Origin: Pedobacter sp. HMWF019
GTDB taxonomy: Bacteria; Bacteroidota; Bacteroidia; Sphingobacteriales; Sphingobacteriaceae
Length of the DNA: 40,666 nucleotides
Assembly: GCF_003061025.1 (NCBI RefSeq)
Contig: NZ_QAIL01000493.1
Coordinates: 2,657-43,322, forward strand
Direction: 5' to 3'
Under the pieces are notes generated by a model. That model saw only the letters and a program-made list of their open reading frames with translations, did not search any database and was not told the origin of the DNA. This document shows positions 25,980 to 35,349 of this stretch, one piece after another; the first letter of the stretch is position 1; the number at the start of each line of letters is the position of its first letter. The position numbers and the translations under genes were made by a program.

Positions 25980-27353
25980 TCATTTACTGATCTCCAGGAC
26001 AGCATGTTCACGGTTTCTGACTATGGAAGAATGATATTTTAAATTTCCGGATGTGGTGTACCTGCTTTTCAACAAGGCTTTAGACGTAGGTTGGCTCCCG
26101 GAAATTTCCAGTGCTTTTTTTAATAAAGGATCGTTCGGATCTCCAAATGCTTTCAATGGCAGGTCCGAAAATTCGTCCACTTCATAATCTGGTTTTAACC
26201 CAGCTTCGTAATTCCCTGTATTCTGTGCGTTAAACAGCTTAAAGATCAAAGGATGCAAGACCATATTCACCAGCTTTGGGCTGCGCAGGTCAGCAATAGC
26301 GAAGCTTGCCATGTCTTTCCCCATGGTCTTGCTTCCAATCTGAATCACCCTGGTATAAGGTCTTAAATTATTGATCAGTAACTCGGCTGCCGAAGCAGTA
26401 GACCCCGAAGTCAATATCATTACACGATTCAGCGACAAACGGTAATTCAGTAACTCACTAAACAACTGAGGTTCAAAAGCATTCTCCCGCATCGTTTTTT
26501 GGAATGAACTTGTCCTTCTTCCCGCCATATTATTTCCCTGATAAATAACGAAAGTCTGATCTGCCGTTGTGTTGCTCAATATCCCCGCAATTTTAGCGCT
26601 CGTCGAAACATCTCCGCCAGGATTGTAGCGAAGATCAATCACGAGCTCTGTAATCCCCTCATTCCGAAGCCTGCTCAAAGATTCTAATACTTGATAATCA
26701 TAACTTCCTGAAAACTGATTATAAAAAATATACCCGGTCTTTTTACCATTCACATCAAATACCTTAGTCAGATAAACGGGCAATTCATTATGCCTCATAT
26801 ATTGCACATCTATGCGCTCTCCTGGCACCAGTACTCCTGCAACAAAATGTGCCATAGACAATTGCACTCCGGAGCCCAACCTTAATATTTTAGCAATCTG
26901 ATCGATATTTGCCTGTTTAAGCGGTATACCATTTACTGCGGTAAAAACATCCCCGCGAGCCAGACCTTTCCTATCTGCGGGGCCATCTGGAACAACCAGG
27001 GTTATTGTCCCTGTAAGTTCTCCAGGATGATTTTCAGGCTCTAACAGAGCATATTCAAAGCCATACCATGCGAATGAGGAATACTCTTTTCTTTCTTCAT
27101 CTGGATTATCCAGGAAAGAAAACCGGTCGGCAGAATAAAGCAGGGATTTAAAAAAAGAACTCGCATTAGCCTGATCAGGTGGATTCGACGGCAATTGGTC
27201 TTTCCAATAATAATATACACGCATACTGTCCAGAATCCAGCGGTTGCTGCCTTTGAGGCTATCGGACTGACGCTCTTTTTTACACCCAAGGGCCATTGAA
27301 AAAGCAAGCAGCACAAGGAAAATCCCAGATACTCTATTTTGAATTTGTTTCAT
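25980..27353 (-). CDS. S41-family C-terminal-processing-like peptidase lipoprotein
   Basis: 457 residues with a lipoprotein signal (FSMALGC, Cys 24). Domains in order: an N-terminal helical cap (WILDSMRVYYYW), a PDZ domain (about 112-190, LVVPDGPADRKGLARGDVFTA) and the S41 protease core. ELVIDLRYNPGGD precedes the catalytic Ser in TSGSTASAAE (Ser 321) with Lys 346 in SKTMGKDMA, the 25-residue spacing seen in plant D1-processing proteases. It is likely an outer-membrane-anchored periplasmic protease. No substrate is indicated by the neighbours: it converges on ilvA and diverges from fecR. Confidence 0.88.
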   Translation of the reverse strand: MKQIQNRVSGIFLVLLAFSMALGCKKERQSDSLKGSNRWILDSMRVYYYWKDQLPSNPPDQANASSFFKSLLYSADRFSFLDNPDEERKEYSSFAWYGFEYALLEPENHPGELTGTITLVVPDGPADRKGLARGDVFTAVNGIPLKQANIDQIAKILRLGSGVQLSMAHFVAGVLVPGERIDVQYMRHNELPVYLTKVFDVNGKKTGYIFYNQFSGSYDYQVLESLSRLRNEGITELVIDLRYNPGGDVSTSAKIAGILSNTTADQTFVIYQGNNMAGRRTSSFQKTMRENAFEPQLFSELLNYRLSLNRVMILTSGSTASAAELLINNLRPYTRVIQIGSKTMGKDMASFAIADLRSPKLVNMVLHPLIFKLFNAQNTGNYEAGLKPDYEVDEFSDLPLKAFGDPNDPLLKKALEISGSQPTSKALLKSRYTTSGNLKYHSSIVRNREHAVLEISK

Positions 27354-27562
27354 GGTTCAAAAAATAAATACACCACCCCTTATATAAGCTTTGAACAAAT
27401 CACATTCCCTACTCCAGGGAGAAATAAATGTTCCATGTCCTTTTTATAAAAAAAATATGCCCATCGGATAGGGAGATTAAGCTTCCCGGAGATTATCTAG
27501 TAAAAGGCACCAACAGAAGCTGATGAAAACCCAGGCAGGAAATGTGCTAAATGAGCAGAATA

Positions 27563-28552
27563 ATGGATAAAGAAATATTAAAGCGATTTTTTGAAGGAAA
27601 GAGCAACAACCGGGAGAAGAAACAGGTACAGGACTATCTGCAGGGAGATCATTTAAACCTCCTTGACGAATATATTAAAGAGCAGGACAGCGTTAATCCT
27701 GCTGCTGTTGATGAACAATACAAACTGATGTTTTTTGACGAATTAACATCTAACATCAAACAACAGCAAAACCAGGTGAATGAACGAAAAAACACCCGCT
27801 TTACCCCCTGGTTTAAAATAGCTGCAGCTGTCATCATCATTTGCACGGCAAGTGGTCTTTTATACCTCAAAAGACAAAAGCAGGCCACTGCTGAAACAGG
27901 CACGCTGCTTACAAAAATCACCAATAAGGGCAGGAACCTGAAAATGGTAGAACTGGCCGACGGAACCAAAATCTGGATGAACCCAGGAACAACAATCACT
28001 TACAATAAAAGAAACTTTGCAGGCTCCCTCAGACAGGTAAGCTTAAGTGGAGAGGCTTATTTTAACGTTACACATGACGTTAAAAAACCTTTCCAGGTCA
28101 GGGCCGGAAAATTAACAACTACCGTTCTGGGCACCTCATTTAATATAGAAGCTTACGAAAATGAACCAGAAACCCGTGTCATGCTTGTTACCGGAAGTGT
28201 TCGGGTAAATGCGGGTAAATCTCAGGAAATGCTCCACCCAGGGCAATTACTTGGCTTTTCCCGAAAAAATGAACAAGTAAACGTCAAGACAGTAGACATT
28301 TCCGACAAGCAGGATCTATTTACCCATGGCAAACTGGTCTTTGAAAACCTCCCGTTGAAAGAAGCCCTGAAAAGAGTAGAGCGGGCATTTGAACTCAAGA
28401 TCAGCATTCCGGATGAAAGCCTGCTGGACAACAAAAGGATCACCGGAAATTATTACCGGGATAATGCTGAACTGGCTTTAACCAGAATTTTATTTATTCA
28501 CGGATTACACCACCACAAGAAAGGAGACAATAACTATGTAATTGAGCAATAA
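27563..28552 (+). CDS. FecR-family anti-sigma factor / signal transducer
   Basis: 329 residues from the ATG at 27563, with an alternative start at 27551. The cytoplasmic N-terminal segment (MDKEILKRFFEGKSNNREKK) resembles anti-sigma tails, followed by one membrane helix (about residues 85-105, WFKIAAAVIIICTASGLLYL), the FecR domain (KMVELADGTKIWMNPGTTI to GQLLGF) and a C-terminal DUF4974-type domain (FENLPLKEALKRVERAFELK). In this system an outer-membrane receptor signals through FecR to an ECF sigma factor. Unusually, no sigma gene lies upstream: the receptor follows at once and the nearest sigma is at 34483-35037 on the other strand. Confidence 0.93.
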   Translation: MDKEILKRFFEGKSNNREKKQVQDYLQGDHLNLLDEYIKEQDSVNPAAVDEQYKLMFFDELTSNIKQQQNQVNERKNTRFTPWFKIAAAVIIICTASGLLYLKRQKQATAETGTLLTKITNKGRNLKMVELADGTKIWMNPGTTITYNKRNFAGSLRQVSLSGEAYFNVTHDVKKPFQVRAGKLTTTVLGTSFNIEAYENEPETRVMLVTGSVRVNAGKSQEMLHPGQLLGFSRKNEQVNVKTVDISDKQDLFTHGKLVFENLPLKEALKRVERAFELKISIPDESLLDNKRITGNYYRDNAELALTRILFIHGLHHHKKGDNNYVIEQ

Positions 28553-28586
28553 ACACCACCTCAATATCTACCATATAAAAAAAAGA

Positions 28587-28615
28587 GAGGAATGTCACTG
28601 GAACTGACACTCCTC
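28587..28615 (+). repeat. Hairpin between fecR-like gene and receptor gene
   Basis: Arms GAGGAATGTCA / TGACACTCCTC, 11 bp with one mismatch and a 7-nt loop, lie 35 bp after the fecR-like stop. There is no plus-strand T-run, so it may be a stability or processing element, not a terminator. Confidence 0.5.
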
Positions 28616-28656
28616 ATCACAAAATTGAATAGCAGAATTTCTACTACTACAACTTT

Positions 28657-31600
28657 ATGCACATAACTACAAAACTAATTATTTTTTTAAGGAATAAATG
28701 GAGTTTGCTTGTAATTTCTATCCCAATTGCCTTGCTGATCAATCCTGCAAAAGGGCAGTCCGCTTCAAGCAAACCACTTATCGATCTGCAAATTACCAAC
28801 CAAAACCTCAATGAAGTGATTGGCATTCTAAAGTCTCAAACCAGCTATGATTTCTTTTACGACAAAGAAGCCGCAAAAAAGGTTGTTGTCCATCGCCTTA
28901 TCTTTAAGAAGATCACCATGGAGGAAGCTTTACGAAGAATGCACAAAGAGCTTCCTGTCGAATACGAAGTACGGAGAAATGAGGTATCCATCCGTATAGA
29001 ATCACCCGAAAAATTTAATCTCCGAAGGGCACAACAAAAACCTGGAAAATTATCTGGCCGCATTATGGATGATAAGGGAGAGACTCTGCCTGGAGCATCC
29101 ATTAAAATCCTCTCCACCAGTATGACTTTGCAAAGTGCCACTGACGGTACGTATCAGCAAAGCCTGGAGCCTGGAATTTATGCCTTAGAGGTTTCTTTTA
29201 TTGGCTATCAAACCAAGAGGATTACCGATGTAACGATCAAAGCCGGTCAAAATACGCCGCTTGATATTTTACTAAAATCTGATTCAAAATCTTTGAATGC
29301 AGTAGTAGTAACCGCCAGTTATAAAAAGGCATCTATTGAGGGTTTGTATGCACGTCAAAAGAACAACGCGGCCTTAAGTGATGGGATCACGGCAGAACAA
29401 ATCAGCAGGACACCAGACAACAATACGGCGCAGGTACTCAAACGAGTAAGCGGACTACAAATTTCACAAAACAAATACGTGGTGATCAGAGGCCTTAGCG
29501 ACCGTTACAATAACCTGATGCTGAATGGTGCACCACTGCCCAGCAGCGAACCCAATAGAAGAGACTTTGCCTTTGACATGGTTCCAAGTGCGCTGGTTGA
29601 CAATATCGTAGTCAATAAAACCGCTACCCCCGATCTTACCGGAGAATTTACAGGTGGACTGGTACAAATCACCACCAAGGATATTCCTGAGGAGAATTTC
29701 ACCCAGCTCACTGTGGGCACCGGATACAATTCCAGGGCTACCGGCAAAGACTTTATCGGATTGGGCAGAAGTAAATACGCTTATCTGGGCTTCGGCGACA
29801 GTCATTATGACCGCCCCACTGGGATGACCTTTAAGCAATATATTGAAATGATCCCCCAGATAAGAGACCCAAAAAACACAGAACAACGCAAACAAGCCGC
29901 ATCATTCTTATCTACGCTTCCTAACAACTGGGCCATGCGTAAACACACGGCATTACCCGCACAGAATTATCAGTTTAGCCTGGGCAGAAGCATTCATCTT
30001 AAGGAAAATACACTTGGAATAATTGCCGCACTGACTTACCGGAATGAACAGGAAGCTGATCAGAACGATCGTTATCAGGCAACGGTAAATGACTATACAG
30101 GGACTGACTATACTTTTACGACTACTTTAGGTGGATCTCTGGGCCTGGCTTACCGTTTTGGAAAGAACAAGATTACGCTGAAAAACACCTATAACAGGAA
30201 GCTGTCAGACTTATTGTACAAATTTGAAGGAACCGATCTCGCAAATAATGGTTCTATAGTTAGTGACTATAGCAATGTGGTGATTATCAACCAACTCTTC
30301 CAGTCCGTACTATCAGGTGAACATAGTCTTGGCAAAAGGGGTATAAAATTTGACTGGCAGGCCAGCACGGCCGATCTGAATCGTGATCAGCCCTTTACAA
30401 AGATTATGGACAGGAGAAGAGCGCCAACAGGCCCTGAAGATCTTTACGATCCCGTTTTTACGGATCTGCAGGCAAGTTTAGGATCTCTCTACTATTCCAA
30501 ACTAAAAGAAAAGCTTTATACCTGGGCGGCTAATTTCCAGGTTCCTTTTAACCTGTTGAACCTGAACCAAAGCTTCAAAATCGGATATCAGGGCAAATAC
30601 AGGAAAGCAGATTTCGGAGCAGACATTTTTCGCATCAGGTACTTAACACAAGCATCTGGTGGTACCGTGGATTACTCGGGTATGGCCTATTATGACATCT
30701 ACAACTCTGCAAATTTTGCAAACAGCGGCCTCTATTTATATCCCATTTCCGGTGGTGGAAAAGACGTCAGTTCAGAAGGATCGGGTTTAGGATATAATGG
30801 CTTTCAGCGCCTGAATGCCTTTTATGGAATGTTTGATGTAAAGCTTACTCCGAAGTTACGCTTGATTACAGGCCTGCGGGCAGAAAAGAACGATCAGAAT
30901 GTAGCCAATATGAACCCCAGTACAGGAAAAGAAGAACTCATCAGCTTGAAAAAAACAGACTGGTTACCTTCTGCCAATTTTATCTATGCACTTAATGAGA
31001 AAATGAACATCAGAGCGGCCTGGTATAGAACGGTTGCCCGCCCGGATTTGCGGGAGTTGTCAAGTTTCGAATATTTCGATCCCGTTCTCATGAGAGGCAT
31101 CTTCGGCAGCAGCTTAAAAAGCACCTCCATAGAAAATGCGGACATACGCTACGAATTCTATCCCTCACCAGGAGAAATCATCTCCATATCAGGTTTTTAC
31201 AAAAAATTCAAAAATCCAATTGAACTACAGTTACTAGGAACCTCTGGCCAGCCCTCCTATAAATACACCAACCTCGCCTCAGCCAAAGACCTGGGCCTGG
31301 AAATTGATTTTAGAAAATCACTGGATTTCATTGCCGATGATGCGGGGTTCCTGAAAAATACTTTTGTATCGGGAAGCTTAACCCTGCTGGATGCCAGTGT
31401 TGAGCTGGAGCCCAGCAAAGACCTGAAAGGAGACAGCTATAAAAGAGACAGGCCTCTTTACGGTCAATCTCCATACATTATCAATGCTGGCATAAATTAC
31501 ACAGGCAGACAATTTGGGCTCAACGTTTTATATAACCGGTATGGTAAACGTATTGTGTTTGCTTCTGCAGGTATCTCTTATGATGAATATGAAAAACCGC

Positions 31601-31902
31601 GCAATCTGGTGGATCTGCAAATTAATTACAAGTTCTTGAAACAGCAGCGCGCCGAGTTAAAATTCAACATCAGTGACCTGCTCAACACAGAAACCATCAT
31701 TTACAGGAATCAATATCCAAAAGGAAACCCAAGTTTCAAAGAAGGAGAACCTTCGGTTCAGGATGTTCCCGGTGCAAGTTATCAATTGACTGAAGGCCAG
31801 GCGGATCCTAAAGGAACATCTTATAACCCAGGTTATGATCTTGTAGCCGGACGGATACGGAACGGGACAACTTATAGCCTGAGTTTCAGTTATCGCTTTT
31901 AA
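28657..31902 (+). CDS. TonB-dependent receptor with STN signalling domain
   Basis: 1081 residues. After a signal peptide (ending near AKGQ) come an STN domain (about 42-120, LIDLQITNQNLNEVIGILKS), a carboxypeptidase-regulatory-like domain (about 130-208, LSGRIMDDKGETLPGASI), a TonB plug (AQVLKRVSGLQISQNKYVVI, then SEPNRRDFAFDMVPSALVDN) and a 22-strand-type beta barrel ending in a terminal Phe (SLSFSYRF). The STN domain is the part that contacts FecR, so this receptor should both import a ligand and report its presence. No SusD partner follows, instead a beta-helix lipoprotein does. The ligand is unknown. Confidence 0.95.
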   Translation: MHITTKLIIFLRNKWSLLVISIPIALLINPAKGQSASSKPLIDLQITNQNLNEVIGILKSQTSYDFFYDKEAAKKVVVHRLIFKKITMEEALRRMHKELPVEYEVRRNEVSIRIESPEKFNLRRAQQKPGKLSGRIMDDKGETLPGASIKILSTSMTLQSATDGTYQQSLEPGIYALEVSFIGYQTKRITDVTIKAGQNTPLDILLKSDSKSLNAVVVTASYKKASIEGLYARQKNNAALSDGITAEQISRTPDNNTAQVLKRVSGLQISQNKYVVIRGLSDRYNNLMLNGAPLPSSEPNRRDFAFDMVPSALVDNIVVNKTATPDLTGEFTGGLVQITTKDIPEENFTQLTVGTGYNSRATGKDFIGLGRSKYAYLGFGDSHYDRPTGMTFKQYIEMIPQIRDPKNTEQRKQAASFLSTLPNNWAMRKHTALPAQNYQFSLGRSIHLKENTLGIIAALTYRNEQEADQNDRYQATVNDYTGTDYTFTTTLGGSLGLAYRFGKNKITLKNTYNRKLSDLLYKFEGTDLANNGSIVSDYSNVVIINQLFQSVLSGEHSLGKRGIKFDWQASTADLNRDQPFTKIMDRRRAPTGPEDLYDPVFTDLQASLGSLYYSKLKEKLYTWAANFQVPFNLLNLNQSFKIGYQGKYRKADFGADIFRIRYLTQASGGTVDYSGMAYYDIYNSANFANSGLYLYPISGGGKDVSSEGSGLGYNGFQRLNAFYGMFDVKLTPKLRLITGLRAEKNDQNVANMNPSTGKEELISLKKTDWLPSANFIYALNEKMNIRAAWYRTVARPDLRELSSFEYFDPVLMRGIFGSSLKSTSIENADIRYEFYPSPGEIISISGFYKKFKNPIELQLLGTSGQPSYKYTNLASAKDLGLEIDFRKSLDFIADDAGFLKNTFVSGSLTLLDASVELEPSKDLKGDSYKRDRPLYGQSPYIINAGINYTGRQFGLNVLYNRYGKRIVFASAGISYDEYEKPRNLVDLQINYKFLKQQRAELKFNISDLLNTETIIYRNQYPKGNPSFKEGEPSVQDVPGASYQLTEGQADPKGTSYNPGYDLVAGRIRNGTTYSLSFSYRF

Positions 31903-32015
31903 CTATACCCTATATAAATTAAGAGAGAGGAGGTCAATCAAAGAAAAATCAATCCAGAAAAAAAAGAGTTGCCACAACGACTCATTTAAATCTTAAAAAT
32001 CTAAAGAAAATTATC

Positions 32016-33470
32016 ATGAAAAAAAATTCATTTTTAATTATTGCACTGTCACTAATAGTTTTTATCTCTGCTTGTAAGAAAGATCAGGGAAGTCATACAG
32101 GACCAGGAAATTTCGATCGCTCCTCATCTGCCGGACTGGAAGATACACGTGATATTCCAAACACCACACAAACCCTACCTAATGTAATTTCAAGCTCTAC
32201 GACATTGACCAGCGACAAAGTATGGATCGTTAACGGACCAACCTTTGTAACCAACAACGCGACCCTTACCATTCAGGCAGGAACCTATATCAAAGGAGTT
32301 AAGAAGCCCAGCCCTACTTCCAAACCTTCGTTTCTGGTGATCACCAAAGGAGCTAAACTTGAGGCCAGCGGTACCGAAGCCAATCCAATTGTATTCACCA
32401 GTAACGAAGCAGCCAACAGTCGTATCCCCGGTGATTGGGGAGGTATTGTACTTCTTGGAAACGGTAAAACCAACGTAGCCACTACACAAGCTGTTGAAGG
32501 AATGAAACCAGAGTACATGACTGACCTTGGTCTTTCTACTGACGTTATTCAATATGGTGGTTCTGTAGAGGCAGATAATTCAGGTACACTGAAATATGTA
32601 CGTATTGAGTTTGCCGGCGACGTGATTAGTGAAGGAAATGAGCTCAACGGACTTACCCTTGGTGGCGTGGGATCTGGAACTACATTAGATCATATCCAGG
32701 TAAGTTATGGCGCTGACGATGCTTTTGAATTCTTCGGTGGCTCTGCAAATGCAAAATATCTTGTTTCTTATGGCAACAATGATGATGATTTTGATTTTGA
32801 TCAGGGATATCAGGGTTCTATCCAATTCGCAGTTTCTGTAAAAGTTCCTTGTTTGACTTATTCAAGCAGCCCTAACGGAATTGAGAGCAATAACATCACC
32901 AGCCCTGTAGTTGTGGTTGATGCATCGCGTTTAACTCAGCCTGTTTTGTCTAACTTTACTATTCTTGGCCAGCCATCTGCTCCAACTGCAGCGCCGTTCA
33001 CAACGAGCAATGGCGCATTGTTCAGAGTAAATTCTGCCTATAAAGTAAGTAATTCTATCGTTGCCGGTTTTGCAACTGGTGCTAACATTTCGGGCGCAAC
33101 TACAAGTGGTAGTTTCTTTGGAAACAGTCTGGTTCATGGATTCACAGCAGCAACTTCAGGTACTCCATTTAGCGTAACTACCAGCACCGCGACATCTACA
33201 AATGCATTCATCAGATTGGTAAATCCATTCAATGTAAACATTTGCACAACAACAAAGCCAATTCCTGATTTCCGCTATGTAACTGCTCCAACACCTTCAC
33301 CAGCAGCAACAGGGGCTAGTTTTTCAAGCATCAGTGTAACACATCCCGGTGGTGCATTAACTGCATTTGATACAACACCAACTTACCTTGGTGCTTTTGG
33401 TGCCAATACTGTAGCCCGTTGGGATGACAACTGGGCAACTTATACTCCTCAAACCAATCCATATTTGTAA
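32016..33470 (+). CDS. Surface lipoprotein, predicted beta-helix fold
   Basis: 484 residues with a lipoprotein signal (SLIVFISAC, Cys 20) followed by KKDQGS. The central part repeats turns typical of a right-handed beta helix: GDWGGIVLLGNG, VIQYGGSVEADNSGTLKYVR, LNGLTLGGVGSGTTLDHIQV and an acidic stretch NNDDDFDFDQGYQGSIQFA that could bind cations. Proteins of this type occur beside TonB-dependent receptors in Bacteroidota and are sometimes mislabelled as transporters. It may bind the receptor's ligand at the cell surface. Function not established. Confidence 0.8.
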   Translation: MKKNSFLIIALSLIVFISACKKDQGSHTGPGNFDRSSSAGLEDTRDIPNTTQTLPNVISSSTTLTSDKVWIVNGPTFVTNNATLTIQAGTYIKGVKKPSPTSKPSFLVITKGAKLEASGTEANPIVFTSNEAANSRIPGDWGGIVLLGNGKTNVATTQAVEGMKPEYMTDLGLSTDVIQYGGSVEADNSGTLKYVRIEFAGDVISEGNELNGLTLGGVGSGTTLDHIQVSYGADDAFEFFGGSANAKYLVSYGNNDDDFDFDQGYQGSIQFAVSVKVPCLTYSSSPNGIESNNITSPVVVVDASRLTQPVLSNFTILGQPSAPTAAPFTTSNGALFRVNSAYKVSNSIVAGFATGANISGATTSGSFFGNSLVHGFTAATSGTPFSVTTSTATSTNAFIRLVNPFNVNICTTTKPIPDFRYVTAPTPSPAATGASFSSISVTHPGGALTAFDTTPTYLGAFGANTVARWDDNWATYTPQTNPYL

Positions 33471-33514
33471 TCCCTTGTCTCTTCTTATTTAATATACGAT
33501 ATAGTTAAAAGTTT

Positions 33515-33541
33515 CCCTCTGTCAGCATAGCTGGCAGAGGG
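33515..33541 (+). terminator. Hairpin terminator between the two lipoprotein genes
   Basis: A 12-bp stem CCCTCTGTCAGC / GCTGGCAGAGGG with one G-U pair and a 3-nt loop is followed by TTATTTAAT. The T-run is weak, so it may only reduce transcription of the next gene. Confidence 0.65.
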
Positions 33542-33559
33542 TTATTTAATCCACAAAAC

Positions 33560-34354
33560 ATGAAACAAAACATTACCATTTTTATCCTCCTACTTGCCAT
33601 ACCCATTCTAATTTTTTCCTGTAAAAAAAACGGGGAAATCATTGAAGTTCCTTCATTTGGCCAGTTTTCAATAAGTTTAACATCACCAAGCGGTTCCAGC
33701 CCTGTTTTATTACAGGTAGATGGAGTTCTTAAAGATACCCTTGAGGGTAAAACTGTAAATATGAAACTGGAAGCCGGCAAAAGACAAATCTCCATTGTCA
33801 ACTTACAGAAAAAGATAATATTGGATACCACAGTCGTGATCGAACCCAGGAAACCCATTTCATTAACCTGTTTTTTTAATGGGACAACAGTACTGGTGGA
33901 CAATCTTGACCCTACTGTGAAGCCACAGACAGATAGTCTTTTAATCAGATTTGTTACTACAGACAAAATCCTCCCAGAGCTTATGGACATCGAAATCTCT
34001 TTATATGATTTTGGTGGTACGCTCATTCCGTTAAAAAACAAGACCCTGAAAGGGATCAGGAAAGATAAATTCAGTGCCTATATCCAATTACCCAATCCAA
34101 ACGTAATTGATCCCAGTTTCGATTCTAGTATGATATTCTATGTTATTGAAGGCTACGATGCAACTGCTAAGGGCAATCATAAAAAGGTGATGAGCATGGA
34201 GGAATTTGATTGCAGTTATCTGGAATATTCTGCCGGCCAACTCTCTATATGGATACCTAATAACATCATCTCCTTTGGGATAGGACCAGCCCCGGCAGAC
34301 GGAAGCACTACATTAAGAGTCCCACAGCTTATTTTTCAACGTGAACTACAATAA
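33560..34354 (+). CDS. Hypothetical lipoprotein downstream of the receptor locus
   Basis: 264 residues with a lipoprotein signal (AIPILIFSC, Cys 21). The body is beta-rich: SISLTSPSGSSPVLLQVDGV followed by GKRQISIVNLQKKIILDTTV suggests an Ig-like domain similar to DUF4397-type proteins, but this is not firm. It is last in the plus-strand group with the receptor and beta-helix lipoprotein and is probably part of the same surface system, at lower expression because of the hairpin in front of it. Confidence 0.7.
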   Translation: MKQNITIFILLLAIPILIFSCKKNGEIIEVPSFGQFSISLTSPSGSSPVLLQVDGVLKDTLEGKTVNMKLEAGKRQISIVNLQKKIILDTTVVIEPRKPISLTCFFNGTTVLVDNLDPTVKPQTDSLLIRFVTTDKILPELMDIEISLYDFGGTLIPLKNKTLKGIRKDKFSAYIQLPNPNVIDPSFDSSMIFYVIEGYDATAKGNHKKVMSMEEFDCSYLEYSAGQLSIWIPNNIISFGIGPAPADGSTTLRVPQLIFQRELQ

Positions 34355-34370
34355 ATCAGCTTAAATAAAA

Positions 34371-34396
34371 AAGGTTTGCTCCACAAAGCAAACCTT
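34371..34396 (-). terminator. Intrinsic terminator of the sigma-factor gene
   Basis: A 10-bp perfect stem AAGGTTTGCT / AGCAAACCTT with a 6-nt loop. On the minus strand it is followed by TTTTTTATTT, so it ends transcription of the ECF sigma gene and perhaps also blocks readthrough from the plus-strand lipoprotein gene. Confidence 0.85.
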
Positions 34397-34482
34397 AAAT
34401 TCATTTTAATATTGACTGCTTTTAGCAAGAAAATATAAGTCGAATTTAAGGATTAAATTAATATGAATCAAACGTAAATAAA

Positions 34483-35037
34483 TCAGCATACAAAAAGAAC
34501 CAGAAAGATCTTCACAATACCGTAAATAGAATACAAATCTCTCTTTATCGCTCTTGTGGCTTTGGCAAGATGACTATCCACTGTTTTACTTGAAATACCC
34601 AATCTGCTTCCAATAGATTTGTAGCTTAAACCTTCTTCGTTAAATAAACGAAATACTTCTTTTCTTTTTTGAGGCAAGTCATCCACCACCCGGCTTAGCT
34701 GTACCTGATATTCTTTATGCTCAAGTTCCATTTCCATATCGGTTTTATCGGCTCCACGAAAAAGATCTTGCTGTAAAAGATCACGCTTGATATTCCTCGA
34801 AATCTGTTTCAGCGCATAATTTCGGGTATAGAAATATAAAAAAGGCATACAATCTCCGCCTTCTTCCTGTTCTTCCAATTTTTCCCAGAGTTTCAGATAA
34901 CCTTCCTGCAACGCATCATGCACCAGGTCCTGATCTTTAAATGAGCGTAAAAATAAAGAGTTGAGTTTGTCAAAAGTTGCCAGATAAATGGATTTAAACC
35001 GTAACTCCTTTTCAATTTGATAGCGTTCTTTCTTCAT
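34483..35037 (-). CDS. ECF RNA polymerase sigma factor (FecI-like)
   Basis: 184 residues. Region 2 is seen at about 28-55 (FLRSFKDQDLVHDALQEGYLKLWEKLEE), region 4 at about 116-168 (VVDDLPQKRKEVFRLFNEEGLSYKSIGSRLGISSKTVDSHLAKA, with the helix-turn-helix SYKSIGSRLGISSKTVDSHL). Seven of the last ten residues are hydrophobic (VKIFLVLFVC), a possible membrane-contact tail. It is the only sigma gene near the FecR/receptor locus, but is convergent with it and 6 kb from fecR, so their partnership is inference. Confidence 0.92.
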   Translation of the reverse strand: MKKERYQIEKELRFKSIYLATFDKLNSLFLRSFKDQDLVHDALQEGYLKLWEKLEEQEEGGDCMPFLYFYTRNYALKQISRNIKRDLLQQDLFRGADKTDMEMELEHKEYQVQLSRVVDDLPQKRKEVFRLFNEEGLSYKSIGSRLGISSKTVDSHLAKATRAIKRDLYSIYGIVKIFLVLFVC

Positions 35038-35349
35038 GGTAAATGAATATTCTCAAATTTAAATTCCCAATATTAATTGCATGTTAATTGTCCTATAAGT
35101 TTAATGGTTTTTAGAAGATAACCCGCTCATTTATTGACAATAAGCACCCATATTTATACATCTCATTCTTTAAGATTTTCCTGGCTTTATTTATTCCTTC
35201 TGTTTTACGCTTTTATTGGGATATTTGCAGTAGTATGAAACAATCATGAGCAGCACTACACAAACAGCAATGAACATGCTTCACAAACCGAAATGAATAA
35301 ATTTTGGTAGCACATGATAGCTTCATAAGCTTAAAAAAAATATACTCCA
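35038..35349. other. Intergenic region, no gene recognised
   Basis: 312 bp between the divergent sigma and glycosyltransferase genes. It is AT-rich and must contain both promoters. ATATTTGCAG (about 35220) resembles a -7 box imperfectly. I see no gene, repeat or terminator. Confidence 0.5.

Noticed and set aside
26380..26400. Loss of the catalytic Ser in the S41 peptidase.
   Set aside because: Aligning TSGSTASAAE to the family puts Ser at position 321, 25 residues before Lys 346, so the dyad is intact.
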